A stretch of DNA of 64,000 nt from Rhizobium tropici CIAT 899 (GCF_000330885.1 NC_020061.1:485468-549467); one strand, 5' to 3'; shown: positions 47,411 to 57,704, counted from the stretch's first letter. Notes: generated from the sequence alone by a model not told the origin. Made by a program: numbers and translations.

Positions 47411-47422
47411 AGCGTATACGCT
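47411..47422. promoter_or_regulatory. Perfect palindrome upstream of traM
   Basis: AGCGTATACGCT is a perfect 12-base dyad 53 bases before traM and 185 bases before the divergent XRE gene. It differs from the LuxR-type boxes elsewhere in the window. It could be an operator for the XRE protein. Confidence 0.4.
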
Positions 47423-47475
47423 ACCGGAAGGTCTCGATCCTTGCCGGGTCGCAAACGAGGTAAGAGGAGAAGCGG

Positions 47476-47790
47476 ATGGACAACGAGGTCTCATTCGAGA
47501 CAAGCGGCAAAAGAGAGTCTCGTTATAAAGCGATGCGAGAAGCCGATTTGAAAGCGTTAGCAATTTCTGCGATCCGCGAGCACCGCCGACTTCTAGCCGC
47601 GGATGAAGCTGTCTACGAAACGTGGACTCTTGCAACCGCCAACGCCTCGACTTCCAGGGACGTGCTCAAGAGCCTGCAAGATGAGTATCTCGATCGTCAA
47701 AAGAAGTCAGAAGCGCAGCAGGAAGAACTCTCGGAAATCGTCGATGCGCTTGGTTATGTTCCCGATGTGCCCTCCGAAAACAACGAATGA
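47476..47790 (+). CDS. traM: TraR antiactivator TraM
   Basis: The 104-residue protein resembles Ti TraM. After a hydrophilic leader it has ADLKALAISAIREHRRLLAA, matching the LETITIDAIRTHRRLVEKAD region of the known protein, and ends in SEIVDALGYVPDVPSE. TraM binds TraR and blocks DNA binding until enough autoinducer is present. A GAGGAGAAGC site precedes the ATG. It converges on traR with only 3 bases between the stops. Confidence 0.85.
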   Translation: MDNEVSFETSGKRESRYKAMREADLKALAISAIREHRRLLAADEAVYETWTLATANASTSRDVLKSLQDEYLDRQKKSEAQQEELSEIVDALGYVPDVPSENNE

Positions 47791-48449
47791 TGGTTAAACC
47801 AAACCGCGGTCCTTCGCGATTGCCACGAGCTGAGGGATCGTCGCGGCATTCAGCTTTTTGCGTGCGCGATCGAAATGGTGTTGCACTGTTCGTTGGGTAA
47901 TTCCCATTAAAATGGCAATCTCCCAAGCCTTTTTACCCTTTGCCGCCCACGTAAGACACATCGCTTCCTTTGGTGAAAGCAGCCGGCTGGGTGCGACGAT
48001 CGTCGACGCAGCTATGATCTTCAGGCGATAGTGAATTGCCAACACCGCCTGAAGCGGGTTTAGTTGCTTTTGACATTTTGAAATATCAGCTTTATGCCCC
48101 GAGGACGCGAATGTCAGCATAATGATCGAGCCGAAACTGCCTTGAACGGGAACCGTCACCCCACTGCGAATGCCATGTTCTACCGCTTCATCCCGAAAAC
48201 GATTGAACTCAGAGCTCCCACGAGACGGCCAGTCATCGATCGCCCAGGAAAACATCTCCATCCGGCGTTTGGCTTCCGTAACGACCGGATCCACCCGAGA
48301 ATATTGGTTGCTTAGGTAAATTTTCTGCCATTTCTCGGGATAGGAACTGAGCGCGCGGGCGCTAAGGCCTTCCGTTTGCAGATATGCAAAGAATTGAAAT
48401 CCGCACGAATGAACGAACCCTTTGAGCCCGCGTTTGATCATCCGTTCAT

Positions 48450-49807
48450 GATCGTGTCCCATGGAGTGGTGTAGCTTGATTTCATAGCCATCGGTGATTT
48501 CCGGTAGGGTCGGGTTGCTTAGAGCCAACCTGAGGGACACCACCGATGACCGACGACATGATGAACCTGCGCTCACTCGTTGAGAAGAGCGCTGATGCCG
48601 ATTTGCTGCGGGAGATGATCGGCTTTGCTGCCGAGAAGCTGATGGCGCTGGAGGTCGGCACGAAGACCGGCGCGGCCTATGGCGAGAAGAATGGCTTCCG
48701 GCTGGCCCAGCGTAACGGCTATCGCGACCGGGATTGGGAGACACGGGCGGGCACCGTCGAGCTGCGCATTCCCAAGCTTCGCACCGGCAGCTACTTCCCG
48801 AGCTTCCTGGAGCCGCGCCGCATGGCCGAGAAGGCTCTGACGGCGGTCATCCAGGAGGCTTATATCCAGGGTGTTTCGACCCGCTCTGTTGATGACCTCG
48901 TCAAGGCCATGGGCATGTCGGGCATCTCCAAAAGTCAGGTGTCCCGGCTCTGCGAGGAGATCGATGAGAAGGTGAAGGCCTTCCTCGACAGGCCCATCGA
49001 AGGAGAATGGCCCTACCTGTGGATCGATGCGACCTACCTCAAGGTTCGGCGCGGTGGTCGTATTGTCTCCGTCGCCGTAATCATCGCCGTCGGCGTCAAC
49101 ACCGATGGCCGACGCGAAGTGCTCGGCATGGAGATCGGCACGTCCGAGGCCGAGGCGATCTGGACCGAGTTTCTTCGAAAGCTGATCAGGCGGGGGCTGC
49201 GCGGCGTCAAGCTCGTCGTCTCCGATGCCCATGAGGGCATCAAGGCCGCAGTATCGAAAGTGCTTTCCGCCACCTGGCAGCGCTGCAGGGTGCACTTTAT
49301 GCGCAATGCCTTGGCCCATGCTGGAAAGAGCGGACGCCGGGTTGTCTCCGCGTTCATTGCAACGGCCTTCGCTCAGGACACGCCGGAGGCCGCAAGCACT
49401 CAGTGGCGCAACGTCGCCGACCAGATCAGGCCAAAGGTACCGAAGCTCGCCAGTCTCATGGACAGTGCCGAGCAAGACGTGCTCGCCTACATGACCTTTC
49501 CCAAGCAGCATTGGGCCAAACTTCACTCGACCAACCCCATTGAGCGATTGAACGGTGAGATCAAGCGGCGCACAGAGGTCGTCGGCATTTTCCCCAACGA
49601 CGACGCCATCGTGCGCCTGGTCGGTGCGCTGCTGCTCGAACAGAACGATGAATGGGCCGTCCAGCGATCCCGCTACATGACACTTGAGACAATCGCCACA
49701 ATGAGCGATGATCCGCTCATCAGCCTGCCAGCAGCAAGCTGATACTCATCCGACCCTCTGGGATGAGCCGTGGTCGTCTAAGCTACACCACGTCCTGGGA
49801 CATGATC
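48450..49807 (+). mobile_element. IS256-family insertion sequence in traR
   Basis: The 1358-base element has 28-base imperfect terminal inverted repeats (24 matches) that start GATC at both outer ends and share GTGGTGTAGCTT inward. It is flanked by TCCGTTCAT at 48441-48449 and 49808-49816, a perfect 9-base target duplication. Intact duplicates and an intact transposase gene point to recent insertion. Confidence 0.95.
48546..49742 (+). CDS. IS256 family transposase
   Basis: The 398-residue transposase starts at ATG 48546 ([20 protein letters not shown]). It has the mutator-type DDE core: [20 protein letters not shown] (first D), [20 protein letters not shown] (second D) and [20 protein letters not shown] (the E region). 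[15 protein letters not shown] is another family block. It looks complete and fills most of the element. Confidence 0.95.
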   Translation: MTDDMMNLRSLVEKSADADLLREMIGFAAEKLMALEVGTKTGAAYGEKNGFRLAQRNGYRDRDWETRAGTVELRIPKLRTGSYFPSFLEPRRMAEKALTAVIQEAYIQGVSTRSVDDLVKAMGMSGISKSQVSRLCEEIDEKVKAFLDRPIEGEWPYLWIDATYLKVRRGGRIVSVAVIIAVGVNTDGRREVLGMEIGTSEAEAIWTEFLRKLIRRGLRGVKLVVSDAHEGIKAAVSKVLSATWQRCRVHFMRNALAHAGKSGRRVVSAFIATAFAQDTPEAASTQWRNVADQIRPKVPKLASLMDSAEQDVLAYMTFPKQHWAKLHSTNPIERLNGEIKRRTEVVGIFPNDDAIVRLVGALLLEQNDEWAVQRSRYMTLETIATMSDDPLISLPAAS

Positions 49808-50023
49808 TCCGTTCATCGTATGAGGCTTCAACCATGTCAATGAGAGCGCTTAAGGCTGGATCCACAGACCTGTCTCCTTTCTGTTGTACGTGAAGGCGCC
49901 CCCGCTCCTTCGGAAGTGATACAGATCTGCGCTCACCCGCGCAAACGTCTATTCACCTCTATTTCGCAATCAAACCTTCTGACCAAGAGATGAAGTTAAA
50001 CAAAGATCTCTTCTGATGCTGTA

Positions 50024-51325
50024 TCACTGACTGCTGTACGTAGAGGGGAAGACGATATCCTGATCGACCAAGACATTGAACTCGTATCCCGGCCGGATTT
50101 GGATTGTCGGCTGAACGTTCAAGTTTTTCGAGATCGTCTGCTCGGCAACGCGACCGAAGGTGTCCGCAAAATTCCGTCTGGCGGCATCGGAGGCCGTGTC
50201 CTGGGTGGCAAGCGTCGTGCTTTCGGGCATCGACATGTCGATGCCGGTTCCGAGTATCGCGACAAGTGCTGCCGAACTCCACGTGCGCCAGAGATGCCGA
50301 TCGACCTTATCCTTGAACCCGCCATAACCTGCCCCATCGGTCCCAGCCATGCCGCCGATTTGCAGCGTCGAGCCATTCGGGAAGATCAGATCGGTCCAGA
50401 CGACGAGCACGCGGTCCTGGCCAAAGGAAACCTTGGAATCGTAACGGCCGAACAACTTGGCTCCCTGCGGGATCAGGAGCCGGTAGCCGGTGGCGCTATC
50501 ATAGACATTCTGGCTGATCTGCCCGATGATCCGGCCCGGAAGGTCTGAGTTGAGACCTGTGATCAACGTGGCTGGAATGACCGAGCCGCGCTTCAGCTCA
50601 TACGGCGACATCTGCGGCACGACCTTATTCGGCAAATAGCCAAGATCCTTGATGTCCTGATTGAAGAAATCCTCCTTCGAACTTTGGGCATTCGGGTCGA
50701 CGTTCTGGGCCGTCAGCCCGGATTTCGATGCGGCGGTGTAGAGATCAGAAGCATTGTTGGCTGTCGTCGTCGCAGTCTGACGACCGGCGTCTGTGGAACT
50801 TTTAGCGGCCTTCTCGACATCAGAAATATCCACCTTCAAAGGCGAGTCCAAAGCGGTTGCCCGCGCCTGCAGGTGAGCCATCCGCTGGCGCTGAGCTTCA
50901 CGGATATATTGTTCATCCTGCTCCCGCTTTAGGCGGGCTCGCCATTCCTCCTCTGATTCGAGCTGCGGGCCTCTTTCTTGCCGTTCCGTAGGCCGGCGGT
51001 CTATAACAGGTGCTCCCTTCTCCACCTTCTGCTCGACGGTGGGTGTTGGCTGGAGCACTTCGCGCTCACCTGGCTCGCCGATGATGCCGTCACTGATGCC
51101 GCGCTTGAGCTGGTCACCGAAGTTCGTCGCCGGTGTATTCAAGTTGCTGTCGATATCGTAGCTCCAGTTGAAGGGAAGTCCTCGCCACGATAGGCCGATC
51201 ACGACCACGCCGAAGAATAGCGCGATGAGGACGGTTGCGGTAATAATTGGCAGCCGATTGAGGCGGCGCATTCCTTTCGGATCGTCGGCTTGCTTTGAAG
51301 GGCCGAGCTGGAGCGATTGGATCAT
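50024..51325 (-). CDS. trbI: T4SS core channel protein TrbI (VirB10-like)
   Basis: The 433-residue protein starts at ATG 51325 behind AGGGGAAAGG. It has one N-terminal membrane helix (RLPIITATVLIALFFGVVVI), a proline and charged linker, and the VirB10 beta domain: YELKRGSVIPATLITGLNSD, YRLLIPQGAKLFGRYDSKVS and GYEFNVLVDQDIVFP. It spans both membranes and senses ATP use. It is the last gene of the trb operon. Confidence 0.95.
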   Translation of the reverse strand: MIQSLQLGPSKQADDPKGMRRLNRLPIITATVLIALFFGVVVIGLSWRGLPFNWSYDIDSNLNTPATNFGDQLKRGISDGIIGEPGEREVLQPTPTVEQKVEKGAPVIDRRPTERQERGPQLESEEEWRARLKREQDEQYIREAQRQRMAHLQARATALDSPLKVDISDVEKAAKSSTDAGRQTATTTANNASDLYTAASKSGLTAQNVDPNAQSSKEDFFNQDIKDLGYLPNKVVPQMSPYELKRGSVIPATLITGLNSDLPGRIIGQISQNVYDSATGYRLLIPQGAKLFGRYDSKVSFGQDRVLVVWTDLIFPNGSTLQIGGMAGTDGAGYGGFKDKVDRHLWRTWSSAALVAILGTGIDMSMPESTTLATQDTASDAARRNFADTFGRVAEQTISKNLNVQPTIQIRPGYEFNVLVDQDIVFPSTYSSQ

Positions 51326-51335
51326 ACCTTTCCCC

Positions 51336-51770
51336 TCAATTACGCTGCATGATGGAGAGCGGACTTGCCGGCGTCGCACCGGCGGCCGTTGCTTTGTATG
51401 CGCGGCCAAGGGTAATGGACGGTGTTGACAGCCGCGCGAGCACCTGATCTTGAGTGCCATCGATCGCGTAAGTGAGCTCGACCGGTTTCACGTCCTTTCC
51501 AACTTTGCCGTCGGTTAGAACGGTGTAGCCAGAGCCCTTGAGGGCCGCCTCGAGTGCCGCCGCAAACTCCGATGTGTCCCTTTCCATCTTGATTGTCGTC
51601 GACCTCACGGGACTGATCTGCTCGGCGAGCCGGCTTGCCATGTCGGCGGCGATGGCACTTGCGGCGGGCCCGGAGACCGGCGCGGCGTTTGACCTGGCGT
51701 CAGACCCATCCCCAGCAGTTTGGCATGCGGTGAGAAAGCCGCTGATGATGATGACGAGAAGCTTGTGCAT
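51336..51770 (-). CDS. trbH: Conjugal transfer lipoprotein TrbH
   Basis: The 144-residue protein has a lipoprotein signal (LLVIIISGFLTACQTAG) with the lipobox cysteine. The mature part is hydrophilic (SGYTVLTDGKVGKDVKPVEL). It matches Ti TrbH in size and place between trbG and trbI, 10 bases upstream of trbI. It probably helps to stabilise the outer-membrane part of the channel. Confidence 0.9.
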   Translation of the reverse strand: MHKLLVIIISGFLTACQTAGDGSDARSNAAPVSGPAASAIAADMASRLAEQISPVRSTTIKMERDTSEFAAALEAALKGSGYTVLTDGKVGKDVKPVELTYAIDGTQDQVLARLSTPSITLGRAYKATAAGATPASPLSIMQRN

Positions 51771-51773
51771 AGC

Positions 51774-52586
51774 TTAGCCTCCTCGCCGAATGGTAATCTT
51801 CTGCTGGCGCCAGCCGACGCCGGAGACGAGGATCGCCTCGTCGACGGCATAATCGACGATCATCAAGTCGTTCTTCATTCGGTAATTGACGATGCGGCTC
51901 TGGCCGCCGTGGATCACGACCAGCACCGGTGCATCCTGACCTGAGATCGACTTCGAAAACTGGATGTAGGTTTTCACGCCATCCGAATAGACCCGCGTCG
52001 GCTTCCAAGGTGCCGAGCCACTCACGGAATATGAGAAGTTCAGTTTGTCGGGTGCCGCCCCGGGAATGCCGCCGGTCTCGAGCCGGGAATTGATGTCGGC
52101 GAGCTTGGTCGAGACGTCCTCCGGATATTCGAAGCCGACGCGTGCCATGTACTGGCTCGGATGTGACTTGAGCTGGATGTAATAGGTGCGTCGCGACGTC
52201 GTGACCACCATCGAGGTGACAAGACCTACTTCCGACGGCTTGACGATCAGATGGATCGCTTGGCCGCCGATTGCACCGGAGGTGGCAGGCTCCACCTTCC
52301 AGCGAACAGTATCTCCAACGAGAACATCGCGGACGATCTCGCCGCTCTGGAGTTCGATATCGCAGACCTGCAAGGGCGAGCAGACAACGGACGGCTGGGT
52401 TTCGCCGAAGAGAAAGGTGACCTTGCCATCGGAGCCTGCCGTCACCAGTCCGGGCGCGACGCGCCATTTCCTGGAAATGGTCGTGCCATTCACCTCATTT
52501 GCCGTCATGGTCTGCGCCTCAGCGCCGCCCACAAAGACGAGTCCCGCCAAGCAGCCGGTGGCTGCAATTAGTGCTGTTCTGTGCAT
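51774..52586 (-). CDS. trbG: T4SS protein TrbG (VirB9-like)
   Basis: The 270-residue protein starts at ATG 52586 with a signal peptide ([19 protein letters not shown]). The VirB9 domain follows: [40 protein letters not shown] and [20 protein letters not shown]. It forms part of the outer-membrane core with TrbH and TrbI. A longer upstream reading overlapping trbF is not supported. Confidence 0.95.
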   Translation of the reverse strand: MHRTALIAATGCLAGLVFVGGAEAQTMTANEVNGTTISRKWRVAPGLVTAGSDGKVTFLFGETQPSVVCSPLQVCDIELQSGEIVRDVLVGDTVRWKVEPATSGAIGGQAIHLIVKPSEVGLVTSMVVTTSRRTYYIQLKSHPSQYMARVGFEYPEDVSTKLADINSRLETGGIPGAAPDKLNFSYSVSGSAPWKPTRVYSDGVKTYIQFSKSISGQDAPVLVVIHGGQSRIVNYRMKNDLMIVDYAVDEAILVSGVGWRQQKITIRRGG

Positions 52587-52602
52587 GTCAAATCCCCTGC
52601 CC

Positions 52603-53265
52603 TCAAAGCTGTGCCGTCCAGTCAAAATCCCTAACGTAGAGGCCGATCGGATTGAGGCGGATGGTCGCCTCGTCCTGCGGCGCGGTAAGCGCAACCGTCG
52701 CGATTCCGCGGAACCGGCGCGTCCCGGTTTCCTTGCCCTTCCGGTCCCGTTCGTATTCGGTCCAGTCGATCTGATAAGTCTGATTGGAGAGCGCCACTAT
52801 GTTGTTGACCTCGATGGCGATCGTCGACGACTTCGCCTTTTCGAACGGCGAATTGCTGCGGAACCAGTCATTGATCTTCTGGGTCGAGGGATCGGAAGCT
52901 CGCAGAAGCGCATAGGTTCGATCGATATATTGCTTTTGCACTACGGCATCCGGTGTGACGCTGCGGAAGCTCGTTACGAAGTTGCCAAGCGTGGCGCGCA
53001 CCACCCGCACATCCGCGTATTCGATCTGCTCGGGGAACCCTGAGGTGACCGAGGTGCCGAGCTTGTCGACCTGGACGATATAAGGCACCAGCTTCACCTG
53101 CGTGCTTAGGTATATCGCGTACCCGAAGCCGATCACGGCCATGGTCAGACCCAGTATGCCGACGATGCGCCATGCGGCCGCGGCCTGCACATAGGAGCCG
53201 TATCGCTCATTCCATTCCTGGCGCGCGGCAAGATACGGGTTTTCGGGAGCGCGTTTCGCTGCCAT
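52603..53265 (-). CDS. trbF: T4SS protein TrbF (VirB8-like)
   Basis: The 220-residue protein begins [20 protein letters not shown], followed by one membrane helix ([20 protein letters not shown]). The periplasmic domain shows [16 protein letters not shown] and [19 protein letters not shown] at its end, as in VirB8-type assembly factors. It sits 24 bases after trbL and 16 before trbG. Confidence 0.95.
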   Translation of the reverse strand: MAAKRAPENPYLAARQEWNERYGSYVQAAAAWRIVGILGLTMAVIGFGYAIYLSTQVKLVPYIVQVDKLGTSVTSGFPEQIEYADVRVVRATLGNFVTSFRSVTPDAVVQKQYIDRTYALLRASDPSTQKINDWFRSNSPFEKAKSSTIAIEVNNIVALSNQTYQIDWTEYERDRKGKETGTRRFRGIATVALTAPQDEATIRLNPIGLYVRDFDWTAQL

Positions 53266-53289
53266 CGATCGATCACTTTCTGATTGCTA

Positions 53290-54468
53290 TTAGTCTTTAA
53301 GTTCGGGAAGTGGCTTTGGTCCGCTGTGCCCACTGCGCGCCTGATCCAGCTTGGCGTTAGCAAGGCCTAGGATAGACCCGGCGTAGGCACCGGGAGAGCC
53401 GATGGCCTTCTCCTTGGTAGCCGAGCCCGCCGCTTTTCCTGCCGAGCCGATCCCTGCGCCGAAACCCCGCAGCATTGCGCCTGCGACGGATGACCCCGCG
53501 GCGCGCGCGGTTTGAGCCGCCGCAAATCCCGCCCCGGCAGCGCCCGCCGCGAGGAACCCTGCTCCTGTCGCAAACGATGCGGCCTGACCACCGTGCCTTA
53601 TTGCCTCCATTCCGCCCGAGACGGACGCGCCCTGAACAACACCCTGCATGATGTTCGGGACGTAGATGGCGATAATGAAGACCACGACAGCGATACCAGC
53701 GATCGCAAGCGCAGTCTGGAACTGGTCGCCAATGTCGGGCTGGTCTGCCAACCCGATCAGCACCTCTGATCCGATACGCGAGATCATGACGAGCGCCATG
53801 AGTTTCATTCCGACCGAGAAGGCGTAGACCAAATATCGGACCGCGAAATCCTTTGTATAGGACGAGCCGCCAAGCCCCAGCATGATCATACCGGCAAGAA
53901 GGCCGATATACATCTCAACCATGACCGACACGAAAATCGCGGCGACAAGCGAGAATGAGATGACGACGACGACCATTGCAAAAGCAGCCGAGATCGCCAA
54001 CGCGTTGTCCTCAAAAAGACCGAACTGTATCTTTTCCGACATCTTCGTTGCGACGGCGAGTCCAGCATTGAAGACGTCTGCTGGGGAGGCCGTGCCGCCT
54101 CCAGCCCCAATCTCAAACAAACTATCCACCACTGCCTTCGCAAAGGCCGGCCCCTGTCCCAAAACGAAGGCAAAAAAGCCGACGAATATGATCCGCCGGA
54201 CAAGCTCGGCAAACCAGCTGTCTAGCGAAGCTGCCTGCAATGCGAGCCAGACGGCGGCGATGCCAATCTCGATTGTCGCGAGGATCCAGAACAAGGATTT
54301 CGCCGCATCCATGACAGTAGTTTCCCACCCCTTTGCGGCCGTGGTGATCTGGCTCTGTAATGAGGTCAGCACTGAACCTTCTTGGGCGACTGCCGGCTGT
54401 GCTGCCAGCATGCAGAAGGTGGCAATCACCATCGCGGTGCGGAGCCGCCGAAGACATATTGTTGTCAT
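53290..54468 (-). CDS. trbL: T4SS inner-membrane protein TrbL (VirB6-like)
   Basis: The 392-residue protein has a signal-like N-terminus and several membrane helices: SLFWILATIEIGIAAVWLAL, IIFVGFFAFVLGQGPAFAK and AFAMVVVVISFSLVAAIFVS. A glycine- and alanine-rich C-terminal tail follows. It is the polytopic channel component. Its start overlaps the trbJ stop region by a few bases, leaving no room for trbK. Confidence 0.94.
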   Translation of the reverse strand: MTTICLRRLRTAMVIATFCMLAAQPAVAQEGSVLTSLQSQITTAAKGWETTVMDAAKSLFWILATIEIGIAAVWLALQAASLDSWFAELVRRIIFVGFFAFVLGQGPAFAKAVVDSLFEIGAGGGTASPADVFNAGLAVATKMSEKIQFGLFEDNALAISAAFAMVVVVISFSLVAAIFVSVMVEMYIGLLAGMIMLGLGGSSYTKDFAVRYLVYAFSVGMKLMALVMISRIGSEVLIGLADQPDIGDQFQTALAIAGIAVVVFIIAIYVPNIMQGVVQGASVSGGMEAIRHGGQAASFATGAGFLAAGAAGAGFAAAQTARAAGSSVAGAMLRGFGAGIGSAGKAAGSATKEKAIGSPGAYAGSILGLANAKLDQARSGHSGPKPLPELKD

Positions 54469-54472
54469 GTGC

Positions 54473-55276
54473 TTACCACTCGACTTTCATCTTTTCGCCG
54501 CCGGAGGTGGAAGGGGCAGTCCCGCTGAAGAATTTCTCACGCCGCGCCTGCGCAAGGTCCTTGTCGGTCTGTTCGGTCTGGAGCCAGGTGCCCATCATCG
54601 TCATTTGCTGCGAGACGAGGCCGCGAAGCTTCTGAATCTGGGCGACCTGTTGCGCGGCGATCTCATGCCCGACCTGCAGGGCTTTCATCTGCCCGTCGGC
54701 GGTCTCGGACATGGACCGCAGCGAGGACATCGTGCCTTCCTCGCTATCGAATTGCTCGGCCGTCAGACTCGCCGCCTTCAGCGTGCTGGCGATCGTGTCC
54801 CGGTTCGTATCGGACCAGGACTGATAGGTGGTAGAAAACGACGAATTGTCTGGCAGGTTGGTTTTAAGGCTTGAGTAGCTCTGAAAACGTTGTTGCAACA
54901 CATCATCCGCATTGCCCATGGAAAACGAGATGCTCTGGCCCTGGTCGACGATGCTGCGCAGCTGGTTGAGATCGCTTTCGACCTGCCCCCACATATGCGA
55001 CGGAAGCGTCGCCGTGTTCTGGAGGAGGTTTTGGTAGATATTCAGCTGCGTTTCGATCTGTTGTGCGAGCTGGCTGATCTGGGTGAGCTGGTTCTGGATC
55101 TGCTCGCCGGACTTCCCGACCAAAGCGACCAGCTCGCCATTATTGAGGACCTGCGTCCACTCGGTGGCGGCACCCGTGGCAGTTCCAGCATTTGCGGGCA
55201 CGACAGTGCCGGCCATCAATGCGACAGCCGCCAGGCCAGTGAGCAATTTATTCGAGGTTGAGCAGCGCTGCGGCAT
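54473..55276 (-). CDS. trbJ: T4SS protein TrbJ (VirB5-like)
   Basis: The 267-residue protein has a signal peptide (LLTGLAAVALMAGTVVPANA). The rest is mainly helical: NQLTQISQLAQQIETQLNIY and TVDQGQ-type repeats with many glutamines. It matches VirB5/TrbJ, a minor pilus component. It overlaps the 3' end of trbE by 29 bases. Confidence 0.93.
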   Translation of the reverse strand: MPQRCSTSNKLLTGLAAVALMAGTVVPANAGTATGAATEWTQVLNNGELVALVGKSGEQIQNQLTQISQLAQQIETQLNIYQNLLQNTATLPSHMWGQVESDLNQLRSIVDQGQSISFSMGNADDVLQQRFQSYSSLKTNLPDNSSFSTTYQSWSDTNRDTIASTLKAASLTAEQFDSEEGTMSSLRSMSETADGQMKALQVGHEIAAQQVAQIQKLRGLVSQQMTMMGTWLQTEQTDKDLAQARREKFFSGTAPSTSGGEKMKVEW

Positions 55277-57704
55277 CCTGAACTCCTCTCGTTCGTAGCC
55301 AGTGGATCGGCCAGTCGCGGCCGTGTTTGGAACTGAGCGTGCGGATGCGCTTCAGGTCTTCCTTGCCGGATGCGCCAACGAAACTGAGCGCCACGGGGCC
55401 GAGCGACATGTCGAAGAGCCGCCTGCCTTCGGACGTTGCGACGTAATATTCTCGCTTAGGAATCGCATTCGAAACGATCTCGATCTGTCTCTCGTTGAAG
55501 CCAATCCGCTCATAGAACTCGCGGGTCCCAGGCTCACTTGCGGCGCCGTTCGGCAGGCAAATTTTCGTGGGGCAGGATTCCTTCAACACGTCGATGATGC
55601 CGGAACGCTCAGCATCGGAAATGGATTGCGTGGCCAATACCACCGCGCAGTTCGCCTTGCGCAGCACCTTCAGCCACTCTCGGATCTTGCTCCTGAAGAC
55701 CGGATGGCCGAGCATCAGCCAGGCTTCGTCTAGGACGATGAGGCTCGGTGAGCCATCGAGGCGCTTTTCGATGCGGCGGAACAGATAGGTGAGAACAGGT
55801 ACGAGGTTCCGCTCGCCCATGTTCATCAACTCTTCGATCTCAAAGGTCTGGAATGAGCCAAGCAACAGTCCGTCTTTCTCAGCATCGAGAAGCTGGCCCA
55901 TGGGACCATCGACGGTGTAGTGATGGAGCGCGTCCTTGATCTCGCGCATCTGTACGCCGCTTACAAAGTCCGAGAGAGATCGGCCCGCTGCACTGGCCAT
56001 CAAGCCAATCTGGCGAGAGACCGCATTGCGGTGGTCCGGGGTGATGGTCACGCCCTGCAGCGCGATCAACATCTCGATCCATTCCGCGGCCCATGCGCGA
56101 TCACTGTCGCTGGAGAGGTCCGACAGCGGGCAGAAGGCCAGCGCCTTCGCCTCTTCTTGAGCGTCGCCACCGATCTCATAGTGATCACCTCCGGTGGCAA
56201 GGGTCAGCGGAAGGAGAGAGTTCCCCTTGTCAAAGGCGAAGATCTGGGCGCGTTCATAGCGCCGGAACTGCGCGGCGATTAGTGCAAGCAGCGTCGACTT
56301 GCCCGAACCGGTCGGCCCAAAAATGAGTGTGTGACCGACGTCGTCGACATGTAGGTTCAGCCGGAACGGCGTCGACCCGCTCGCCACCTGCATCAGTGGC
56401 GGTGAATTCGGCGGGTAGAACGGGCACGGCGCGACAGGGGAGCCCGACCAGACAGAGTTGAGCGGAATGAGATCGGCAAGGTTGCTGGTATTGATCAGCG
56501 GTTCGCGGATGTTGCAATACCAATTGCCCGGTAGGCTGCCGAGGTAGGCATCGGTGGCGTTGAGCGTTTCGATGCGCGCCCCGAAGCCCTCCGCCTGAAT
56601 AAGTCTGCGGATGGACTCTGCCTTTTCCTGCAGTCCTTCACGATCGTGATCGAAGAGAACGATGACGGGCGTGTAATAGCCGTATGCGACCAACTGCGAC
56701 GAAGCCTGGGCGATAGCCTCTTCTGTCTCGGCGACCATGTTCATGGCGTCCTGATCAAGCGAACGGCTCTGCGTCTGAAAAAGCTGGTCGAAGAATGGGC
56801 GCACCTTCTGCTGCCATTTCTTGCGGGTCCGCTCCAGTTTTTGTCTGGCCTCCTGCGCGTCGAGAAAAATGAAGCGCGACGACCAGCGGTAGGTTAGCGG
56901 CATGAGATCGAGGCTGTTGAGGATCCCCGGCCAGCTCTCGGCCGGCAGGCCGTCGATCGCGACGACACCGAGGAAGCGGCTTTCAACCTTTGAGGTCAGC
57001 CCATGTTCAAGCTCGGCGGTCGCGATCCAGTCGAGAAACATGGGCACATCCGGCAGCCGGATCGGATGGTTGTCACCAGTGATGCAGAAGCGAACGAATT
57101 GGAGCAGTTCGTCGTAGCGGGCAACCCGCGCCCCTCCCCTCTCGAGAGCCTCCCGCGTTTCCATGCGACGGATCGAAAGCGTATTGGCGAAATACTGCTC
57201 GATCTCGCGGACCGCGTTCTTGAAAATGAACAGCACCGTGTCGGCATAGGTCTTCTTGCGGCTCACCTCGTCCGAGTAGATGTATTTGCTGAGCGCCGTT
57301 TTTTTGGATTCGAGCGGCCGATAGGTCAGGATCAGCGCGTGTTTACTCTCGAAATGCCCCTGTTCGCGGGCGAAATGCGCCCGCCGCTCGGCGTCGATCG
57401 CGCGAGTTACAGGATCGGGAAAGTGACAACGATTATCCGACGGATAGTCGAATGTCGGGATGCGAACTGCCTCGACCTGGATCATCCAGCCGCTCCCGAG
57501 CCGCGAGAGGATTGTATTGATATGGCGCGACAGTTCGTTGCGATCGAGGGCCGTGGCGCTCTCTGAATCTGGTCCCGCAAAATACCAGGCGGCCATCAGG
57601 CTTCCGTCTTTCAACAGGAGAACACCATTGTCGACGAGGCCGGCATAGGGGACGAGATCAGCAAAGGATGGGTCGGGGGCCCGGAAGCGTTTGAGAGCGA
57701 CCAT
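55248..57704 (-). CDS. trbE: T4SS ATPase TrbE (VirB4-like)
   Basis: The 818-residue ATPase shows Walker A GHTLIFGPTGSGKSTLLALI and Walker B SLIVLDEAWLMLGHPVFR. The arginine/glutamine motif region (CAVVLATQSISDAERSGIID) follows. The N-terminal half holds LVPYAGLVDNGVLLLKDGSL. It powers pilus assembly and DNA transfer. The start is 9 bases after the trbD stop. It is full length. Confidence 0.96.
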   Translation of the reverse strand: MVALKRFRAPDPSFADLVPYAGLVDNGVLLLKDGSLMAAWYFAGPDSESATALDRNELSRHINTILSRLGSGWMIQVEAVRIPTFDYPSDNRCHFPDPVTRAIDAERRAHFAREQGHFESKHALILTYRPLESKKTALSKYIYSDEVSRKKTYADTVLFIFKNAVREIEQYFANTLSIRRMETREALERGGARVARYDELLQFVRFCITGDNHPIRLPDVPMFLDWIATAELEHGLTSKVESRFLGVVAIDGLPAESWPGILNSLDLMPLTYRWSSRFIFLDAQEARQKLERTRKKWQQKVRPFFDQLFQTQSRSLDQDAMNMVAETEEAIAQASSQLVAYGYYTPVIVLFDHDREGLQEKAESIRRLIQAEGFGARIETLNATDAYLGSLPGNWYCNIREPLINTSNLADLIPLNSVWSGSPVAPCPFYPPNSPPLMQVASGSTPFRLNLHVDDVGHTLIFGPTGSGKSTLLALIAAQFRRYERAQIFAFDKGNSLLPLTLATGGDHYEIGGDAQEEAKALAFCPLSDLSSDSDRAWAAEWIEMLIALQGVTITPDHRNAVSRQIGLMASAAGRSLSDFVSGVQMREIKDALHHYTVDGPMGQLLDAEKDGLLLGSFQTFEIEELMNMGERNLVPVLTYLFRRIEKRLDGSPSLIVLDEAWLMLGHPVFRSKIREWLKVLRKANCAVVLATQSISDAERSGIIDVLKESCPTKICLPNGAASEPGTREFYERIGFNERQIEIVSNAIPKREYYVATSEGRRLFDMSLGPVALSFVGASGKEDLKRIRTLSSKHGRDWPIHWLRTRGVQDAAALLNLE

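Larger units (their letters stand above)
47794..49865 (-). pseudogene. traR: Quorum-sensing activator TraR, interrupted by an IS256-type element
   Basis: The 5' part runs from GTG 49865 (AAGGAG upstream) for 58 bases (VDPALSALIDMVEASYDER). The remainder runs from 48440 to 47794. Without the element and one 9-base duplicate the two parts give 234 codons, the length of Ti TraR. The autoinducer domain holds FQFFAYLQTEGLSARALSSY and AIDDWP with the family tryptophans and aspartate, and the C-terminal LuxR HTH holds LSPKEAMCLTWAAKGKKAWE and TVQHHFDRARKKLNA. The insertion separates the start from the body, so TraR should not be made. Confidence 0.93.
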
